Below, piece after piece: positions 34,001 to 38,796 of a stretch of 38,796 bases of DNA. Location of the stretch: contig CANQCN010000010.1 of the NCBI GenBank assembly GCA_947589685.1, forward strand, positions 1-38,796. Direction: 5' to 3'. This stretch comes from an uncultured Clostridia bacterium. Its GTDB lineage: Bacteria; Bacillota; Clostridia; Christensenellales; CAG-314. The stretch's first letter is position 1; each line of letters begins with the position of its first letter. The notes beneath the pieces are model-generated. The model was not told the DNA's origin. It saw only the letters and a list, made by a program, of their open reading frames with translations, and did not search any database. The translations under genes were made by a program, and so were the position numbers.

Positions 34001-37000
34001 GGTTCCAAGCCAAAGCCCACTTGTCCAGAGTTTTGCAGCTTTCGGGCAAAACGACCTCTTCCAGCTTGTCGCAGCCGTAGATAGCCGCTTCCATTATCTC
34101 CGTCACGCCGTCCGGCACGATTATCTTGGTGATGTACGGATTGTCCATAAAGGCGTACATATAAATAATGGTGATGCCGAGATCGTCGGGTATCTCCACG
34201 ACGCCGTTTTCGTCGCCGCGACCCGTGTAACTGCGCAGATAAACGCCCTCCACCTCGTACTCGCTCTTGACGGAAATGGAGCAGCTGTTGCTTACGCGCG
34301 ACGTGGAGTTGCTGTCGATGACGTTTACCGTTGCCGAGCCGCTGCGCAGCAACCTTACCGTCACTTCGCGCGAACCTCTCACCGTGTCGGTAAGCACCTC
34401 GTTGCCCTGCTCGTCGTGGGTGACGAACACGGAAATGCCTGCCGAAGTAGTCCACACAAGGTTTACGTCGGCAAATTTGTCCGCCCCCGCAACGTCCGCA
34501 AACAGATCGTTGGGGACAAGAGCCTCCGCTTTCAAAGTGATCTCCTCGCCGCGTTCGACGGTGGCGGAGGTTTTGTTGAGCTGTATCTGAGCAAGATTTA
34601 TTTTGTCCGTGCGCGCTTCGCGTACGGTGACGGGCAGCGAGGCTTCGGCGCTGCCGTCAAGATTGCTTACGTGCAATGTGGCTGTGCCTTCCGCAAGACC
34701 CAGCACAACGCCGTCCTTGACGACGGCTACGGGAGTATCCGTTGCGTTGCCTTGGGCGTCCTTGCAGTCGTCTATCCACCACTGCATATCCTTAACCCAC
34801 AGATTGTTGGGGACAGTGGTGACTTGATCTTTAAGGTCCGTCGTCTCGTTGACGCGCGTGTTGACGGCGCGCATTGTGCTGCGGAAGCCGATCTGTTCGG
34901 CGTTGGACGAGGGCAGTTGCAGTTGGAAAGAGGAACGGTTCTTGGCGTAGTCGATAAGCTCGACGAAAATGTTGCCTCCGTTCGCCTGAATATCCGTCCA
35001 ATATTCGGTGATGTCGTAGCTGATACGGTTTACGCTGTTGCGTTTGTTGCCGTCGGACATAGGAATGATGTTGTTGTGGAACGCCACGCTGTTGGCGAGG
35101 GTCCCGTCGGCGTTGATAGAGCCGAACGTTCCCAGACGGTAGCCCTGAATGTAGTGATTGTCGTAGACGTAAACGTCCAAAATGTAACGTTTGTTGACTC
35201 CGCTGCCCTCAACGCGCACCTGCGTTTGATCGCCCACCACTACGGGCGCTTCGTTGTCGATGTAAAAGTCGAAGCTGAACGTGTTTTTGAGGTTGCCCTC
35301 GGTGGTAGCCCAATCCAGCTCGCACTCCATAGTAAAGGTAAACTTGCCGTTGTTGGGAAGGTCGCGTTCGTTGATATAAAAGTCTACCAACGCCATGCCG
35401 GGACGTCTTCCGCCGGAATAGGAGGATTTGCGGCAGTTGTAGTCCTCGCCCTCCCATATCAGCTCGCCCGTAACGGCGTTGTTGATACGCATATTTACTT
35501 TTTTGGCGTTGCGCAAAAAGCCCGCGGCGATCATTTTGAGAGAGTAGCTGCCGTCCATATTGGCGGTAAGCGAGGCTTTGTCCTCGATGATCGCGGGTTC
35601 GGTGTAGCCGTCGGCGAGACGGTAGCCGAATTGTCCCATACCGTAGTAGGATTCCTCGTACTCCGTGGCGGAAATCAGATAGCGGAAGCCGCCCATAGGC
35701 AATGTGGCGTAAATGTCCGCTTTAAGCTTGTCCTCGTCGAGGATACCGCTGTCCTCTTGTTCCGCGCCCACCTCGTAGGCGGTCACGTCCAACATAGGAG
35801 CGACAGCCCAATCGCCGTAAAAGCCGAGGAAACCGATGTGCAGATCCACGTCCTTGTTGAGGGAGAGCAATTGAATGAAGCCCTCCACGTACATACCGTT
35901 GGAAAATGTTTTGTCAAGGTAGCTTTTTGCCGCGTCGGAAAGGGTCAGCGTCACGGTAACGGTCGCCGTGGCGTAGCCGCCGAGAATGATCGAGCCTTTG
36001 CCGCCGAGCACCACGCCGTTGCCTTCCGCCTTTACCGAAAAGTCGGTATCGCCCAGCATATACGCCTTTTGCGCCACGGTTTTGTTGTCCGATGAAAGCG
36101 ATTCCGTCATCACGATGGGGTTGACGGCATAGCTTTGCGCCAAAGCGGAAAGGTTGCGCACCTTGAAGGTCATTGTGTAAACGCCCTTGCGTTCGGGGTC
36201 GTCGCCGAGGGTCAGCTTGGGTTTGTTTGCGCCCTCAACGTAGATGTAGGAGCTTGACGTAGTGGATTTGGCAATATCCGCCAAGCCCGCGCCTTGCTTG
36301 CGGGGCGAATAGGGGTTGCCCTCTTCGTTGTAGGCTATGGTCGCGGTACTCATTATTAGCTGATAGGTCAATTCCGTCACTTCGTAAGGCGTAAGATCGG
36401 GGAAGCGTTCCTTTACGTATTGGCGGACGAGTATCGTTGCTCCCGCCATATTGGGAGCCGCCATCGAGGTGCCGCTGAAATAGTCGTAGCCGCCGCGCAC
36501 CGCCGAATAGATGTCGCCGCCGTGCGCCGTTATGTCGGGCTTAAATTCCAGATTGGGAAGCGGACCCCAGGAGGAAAATTCGGACATAAAAGGTCCCGCG
36601 ACGTACTGTTCGTCTATCACCAGCTTGCCCGTCGTGTGTTCCTCGAAGTACTTGCCGAAGTCCATAGAAATGGAGCAAGCGGGTATAGCTGCCTTGCCGA
36701 CGCTCATGCTTATCACGCCGGACACGTTGTTGTACACTATCGCGCCCACAGCGCCGTGGTTTTGCGCGTTGATTATCTTTTCCTCGAAGTTAAGGCTGCC
36801 GCGCTTGATGACGGCTATCTTGCCGTTTACGTCGATGTCGTAGTAGTTGCTTTCGCTGCCGAGACCGGGGATCACCACATAATCAAGCTCCTTGCGGGTC
36901 TCGCCGTTCAGCATTTCCTTGGCGAAGTCTCTGCGTTTGGAGCCGGTGTTGCCCGCCTCGGTAAAGTAGATCTCTTGTTCGCCGTTTACCAAAAGGTACT

Positions 37001-38261
37001 TGGTCTTTACGCCGGAAATACTCGCGACGGACATAGCTGCCTCGTAAGAGCTGGGGCTGCCCACCGTGCCGTAGTCGGGGTTGGTGGCGAGAGCCGTGTC
37101 GCCGTTTTCCGATTGATAAGCGGAAGAGTACTCGTTGCCGGCGGCGCAGATGAGGCAAATTCCCGCCTCGCGAATGGCGTCGTAAATTTCGTTGACCGCC
37201 TCGTCGTCCGCCTCGCGGGAGAATCCGCACGAAGAGCCGAGAGACATATTTATCGCGTCCACGCCCAACACGACGCAGTCGTTCAGCGCGGCGAGAATAC
37301 CCTCGGTGCTTGCGCCGCTTTCGTCCACGTTGGGAAACACCTTCATTATCGCAAGCTGCGCGTTGGTGGCAATGCCCGTGATGGTGTCGTCGTGTCCCGC
37401 GATGATGCCCGCCACGTGAGTGCCGTGGTCCTCGGTGGGATACACGTCCGCGTCGACGTCGGCGTAGTCAAAGGCAAAGGGCACCTTGTCGGATATATGC
37501 AGCTCGTCCGCCGTCAGCTCCACGCCCGCAGCCGCCGACATAGACGTAGCGGTAAAGCTGCTCAGCAACGAACGAATGTCGTCCATTTCTACTGCGAGAT
37601 TGCCCGTAGGCTGTTCGGCAAAGGCGGTGTGAGTGTAGTCCAAGCCCGTATCCAGCACGGCTACCACAGTACCCGTCCCGTCGTAGCCCACGTCGCCGGG
37701 GTCGTAAATGCCCGTCGAATAGACGTTTACTTCGTTTTGCGTCACCGCTTGCGGGGCAAGGTAGCGTTCGCACACGATAACGTCGTTTACGCGTTCGTCG
37801 CGTTGCAAAGCGCCTATGTCGCCGAAACGCACCTGCATAGCCATACCGTTGAACAGCGTGTTGTAACGGAAGCTGGTGTCGCGTATCACGGAGGCGTACT
37901 TGTCCGCAAAGCCGTCCTGCGCCTTGGCGATCTCCGCGGCTTGCGCAACGGCTTGTTCGCTGTTGATGTAGCCGTAAATATCATCGGGATCGCGCATTGC
38001 GCGGTCGAGAATGCTTTCGTCCTTGAAACGCACCACTACCCAAACCAACTCGTCCGCGTCGTAGCCGTCATAGCTCACGTCGGAGGTAAGCGCAAACTCA
38101 TCCGTAAGAGAGCGTACTCTGTCGGTTATGTCGGTAACCGCAACGGTTCCCGCAGCGTTCTGCTTCGTTTGCGACGAAAAACAACCGCAAGCGCTGCTGA
38201 CGATAAACACCATCAACAACGCGAGCGTAGCTAATCTGATCTTTTTTGTGTAAGCTTTCAT
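31041..38261 (-). CDS. Giant surface subtilase with leucine-rich repeats and a membrane anchor
   Basis: It has 2406 residues. Order: signal peptide (1-25, ending SSACGC, a poor lipobox), I9-like propeptide (about 65-165), S8 protease domain with Asp204 (VLDTG), His279 (DHGTHVAG), oxyanion Asn376 (AAGN) and Ser599 (GTSMAAP). A protease-associated domain is inserted at about 460-555. A C5a-peptidase/lactocepin-like Fn3 region (about 690-830), further beta domains, two Ig-like modules (about 1140-1340), some 35 BspA-type leucine-rich repeats (about 1350-2190), a helical segment (about 2230-2330), the proline linker NQPPEPQKPSDG, a membrane span (about 2363-2387) and a basic/acidic tail complete it. 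The catalytic triad is intact, so activity is expected. It is first in the opp operon. Confidence 0.93.
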   Translation of the reverse strand: MKAYTKKIRLATLALLMVFIVSSACGCFSSQTKQNAAGTVAVTDITDRVRSLTDEFALTSDVSYDGYDADELVWVVVRFKDESILDRAMRDPDDIYGYINSEQAVAQAAEIAKAQDGFADKYASVIRDTSFRYNTLFNGMAMQVRFGDIGALQRDERVNDVIVCERYLAPQAVTQNEVNVYSTGIYDPGDVGYDGTGTVVAVLDTGLDYTHTAFAEQPTGNLAVEMDDIRSLLSSFTATSMSAAAGVELTADELHISDKVPFAFDYADVDADVYPTEDHGTHVAGIIAGHDDTITGIATNAQLAIMKVFPNVDESGASTEGILAALNDCVVLGVDAINMSLGSSCGFSREADDEAVNEIYDAIREAGICLICAAGNEYSSAYQSENGDTALATNPDYGTVGSPSSYEAAMSVASISGVKTKYLLVNGEQEIYFTEAGNTGSKRRDFAKEMLNGETRKELDYVVIPGLGSESNYYDIDVNGKIAVIKRGSLNFEEKIINAQNHGAVGAIVYNNVSGVISMSVGKAAIPACSISMDFGKYFEEHTTGKLVIDEQYVAGPFMSEFSSWGPLPNLEFKPDITAHGGDIYSAVRGGYDYFSGTSMAAPNMAGATILVRQYVKERFPDLTPYEVTELTYQLIMSTATIAYNEEGNPYSPRKQGAGLADIAKSTTSSSYIYVEGANKPKLTLGDDPERKGVYTMTFKVRNLSALAQSYAVNPIVMTESLSSDNKTVAQKAYMLGDTDFSVKAEGNGVVLGGKGSIILGGYATATVTVTLTLSDAAKSYLDKTFSNGMYVEGFIQLLSLNKDVDLHIGFLGFYGDWAVAPMLDVTAYEVGAEQEDSGILDEDKLKADIYATLPMGGFRYLISATEYEESYYGMGQFGYRLADGYTEPAIIEDKASLTANMDGSYSLKMIAAGFLRNAKKVNMRINNAVTGELIWEGEDYNCRKSSYSGGRRPGMALVDFYINERDLPNNGKFTFTMECELDWATTEGNLKNTFSFDFYIDNEAPVVVGDQTQVRVEGSGVNKRYILDVYVYDNHYIQGYRLGTFGSINADGTLANSVAFHNNIIPMSDGNKRNSVNRISYDITEYWTDIQANGGNIFVELIDYAKNRSSFQLQLPSSNAEQIGFRSTMRAVNTRVNETTDLKDQVTTVPNNLWVKDMQWWIDDCKDAQGNATDTPVAVVKDGVVLGLAEGTATLHVSNLDGSAEASLPVTVREARTDKINLAQIQLNKTSATVERGEEITLKAEALVPNDLFADVAGADKFADVNLVWTTSAGISVFVTHDEQGNEVLTDTVRGSREVTVRLLRSGSATVNVIDSNSTSRVSNSCSISVKSEYEVEGVYLRSYTGRGDENGVVEIPDDLGITIIYMYAFMDNPYITKIIVPDGVTEIMEAAIYGCDKLEEVVLPESCKTLDKWALAWNPSLKKVDLGGVSTIGEMAFIMDGALDDISFDHVFSVGPRSFMYCESLNVLDITNIKSMGQMAFALCSRVTQIITGPFTPIGDYGFYGCVGLTEVTLNGPAIGEFAFAECSSLGSVTVNNAVDTIGMAAFYDCQALSEVNYRSEVRVIESFAFADCLSLVSVTIPDGVEYLGTQAYGYDNDMLASYSSLAEVIISDGAKLTAIDPGAFNGCRRLSAFTVEEGNPYLTANNGILFDKAMRKVLLFPYGHVQSDVVLPSTVTEIGANAFAATRVQSVTGANVTVIDDYAFYSASALDSLNLGNVTYIGTAAFYGASNLRAWQTCFNSVEYIGDSAFFIPTSNTVLTTFGLSGELVLPDTLVHLGDSAFFNTKLTRVRLGRNLKNLGNNVFAQSANLASVTFNDGLESIGEFAFAYCPMLTTINMPDSITSVGYGAFGYCTSLSSVKLSQNLTAIADFMFLNCNQLRSVDLPSSVKSIGGGAFAKYNADLTGYDQSPLQNIDLRYVESVGTEAFVRSSITSVWAPNLIEVGANAFGGCTSLETVILEEAKTIGELAFQSCTKLVTVEIPKAVNIQDRAFYNCSSLTSLDMPEAQSVGREAFVGATKLANVSFGKLRSIGTSAFGSTAVRQLDLPADFETADRQAFYGASRLEKVTVSADNALYFVDDEGVLYKNLPNGLVMLVYYPVANADEEGNFKTEYTADARTVRVEAYAFANNVHLTDITLPDRLQALGEGAFYHCTALQNITLNCAAAPVLETFYDSEAGIDSHGYNTFETGASSAVTVIYPKNGSGYDAYNWQQYMANNLTSSDTVVRTQTTMDMEDSLKAMNVETLTIDDLSELVLLRRIYNSLDETQKAFLKDVADKLPQLEKQLAKVIDDRIAALPEIVTEADRNEVYALRNALDRASGEIVASVANIDKLAKAEEQLSVSVDPNQPPEPQKPSDGWMLPTFLSIGAAIIVAAAIVTTVLVLKKRKAVAADDAKEADDENK

Positions 38262-38294
38262 TTTTGTTGCTCCGAAATTTGTGCGTTATAAATA

Positions 38295-38323
38295 ATTATA
38301 CAGCTAAAAATAATATACGGCAA
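38295..38323 (-). promoter_or_regulatory. Promoter of the protease-opp operon
   Basis: Minus-strand TTGCCG (38323-38318), exactly 17 nt, TATAAT (38300-38295). It lies 33 nt before the protease ATG, which has GGAG about 9 nt upstream. It is the only convincing promoter I found for the nine genes down to 19054. Confidence 0.75.
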
Positions 38324-38427
38324 TCGTTTGAGGGGTATTTGAACCCAAAAAATCCGCGAATATTACAAATTTTTCTATAAAAATTTTTTAAGACGAGTTT
38401 TGGTGAATTGAAGTTTGTTTTTTATTT

Positions 38428-38660
38428 CCCTCTTCCACCGCAAATGGGTAGGAGAAGTTTGACGCTGCGCGTCAAGTGAAGTTTCGGCTGTCGCCGAAGT
38501 GAAGTATTTGCCTTGCGGCAAATGTGAAGTTTTGCGGCTACGCCGCAAAGTTGAGGTCGGGACATCGGTTATACGAGCAAGCTTGTTACCATTCGGACTG
38601 TGTTGGTGATAAAAACAGAGAAATTGAATTAAGATTTGCTTTTTATATCCCTCTTCCACC
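38428..38660 (+). repeat. GTGAAG-linked hairpin array, copy 2
   Basis: Hairpins TTGACGC/GCGTCAA (38459-38475), TTCGGC/GCCGAA (38483-38498), ATTTGCC/GGCAAAT (38506-38523) and TTTGCGGC/GCCGCAAA (38531-38549) are separated by GTGAAG at 38476, 38499 and 38524; the first is preceded by GAGAAG. The last hairpin, GTTGAGGTCGGGACATC (38550-38566) and the following tail match copy 1; the first three arms do not. CCCTCTTCCACC occurs before the array (38428-38439) and at the end of the tail (38649-38660). It lies upstream of the protease promoter. The remaining 38661-38780 shows only a small CCGCAT/ATGCGG hairpin. Confidence 0.85.
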
Positions 38661-38780
38661 TCGTCCTCCCACGCCTTGGTCAGCACCAACCGCATACAAT
38701 GCGGTCGGTACCGCTGACAGGGTGAATTATACTTTCAAGTGCAACACCCGAAGAAAAAAAAAGAAGTTCATATAAATCTC

Positions 38781-38789
38781 TGGTATAAT
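38781..38789 (+). promoter_or_regulatory. Extended -10 element at the window edge
   Basis: TGG-TATAAT at 38781-38789 facing right, with no good -35. It would serve a gene beyond the window. Confidence 0.35.
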
Positions 38790-38796
38790 GGTAGTT

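Noticed and set aside
30804-38234. Several plus-strand frames of 600-940 codons opposite the LRR proteins
   Set aside because: Mirror images of the repetitive LRR and protease codons; no ribosome binding sites or domains.
38781-38796. Start of a tRNA gene (GGTAGTT after TATAAT)
   Set aside because: Only a few bases remain and no acceptor or D-arm can be checked; it is better read as a promoter element.

Overview
The window looks like a chromosomal segment of an uncultured Firmicutes bacterium of the Clostridia, possibly near Christensenellales. Evidence: strong GGAGG-type ribosome binding sites, TTGxxx/TATAAT promoters, a low-GC-Gram-positive housekeeping set (DUF951 protein, WalJ-type hydrolase, DegV, PepV-type dipeptidase, RlmH, YchF, UppP) and BspA-type leucine-rich surface proteins. 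The placement is inference; no rRNA or tRNA gene was found.

Layout, left to right. 1-400: a broken ribosomal protein L31 gene with its terminator, between two copies of a 50-bp repeat. 428-2216: a two-gene drug-type ABC exporter (+). 2224-2572: a modular inverted-repeat element. 2714-3337: a small membrane protein (+). 8401-3579 (-): a tightly coupled six-gene operon (walJ, CPBP protease, rlmH, a hydrolase-fold protein, DUF951 protein, lepB). 10353-8530 (-): a GPH/MFS sugar-type transporter. 11548-10457 (-): ychF. 11676-12434 (+): uppP. 12603-12858: a 122-bp tandem repeat that abuts the degV stop codon. 16579-12859 (-): radC, gltX, a gtrA-like gene and degV. 16742-18145 (+): a PepV-type dipeptidase. 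18347-19052: two complex repeat families. 38261-19054 (-): one long run of nine genes behind a single good promoter.

The most striking part is that 19-kb run. It encodes a 2406-residue subtilase with about 35 leucine-rich repeats and a membrane anchor, then a 1047-residue InlB/LRR lipoprotein, a 377-residue lipoprotein, an oversized oligopeptide-binding lipoprotein, OppB, OppC, OppD, OppF and an 82-residue membrane protein. Start and stop codons overlap or nearly touch at most junctions. I infer a cell-surface unit that binds a host or dietary protein, cuts it and imports the peptides. OppA, OppC and OppD all carry unusual insertions or extensions.

The second theme is non-coding repeats built from hairpins. 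One family (18347-18554 and 38428-38660) strings together hairpins with different arm sequences, separated by a constant GTGAAG. A second (2224-2516 and 18682-19052) keeps a core constant while both flanking arms change together. A third is the 122-bp tandem repeat. The operon ends without a recognisable T-run terminator (ABC exporter, degV operon, opp operon) are the ones where a repeat element follows the stop codon.
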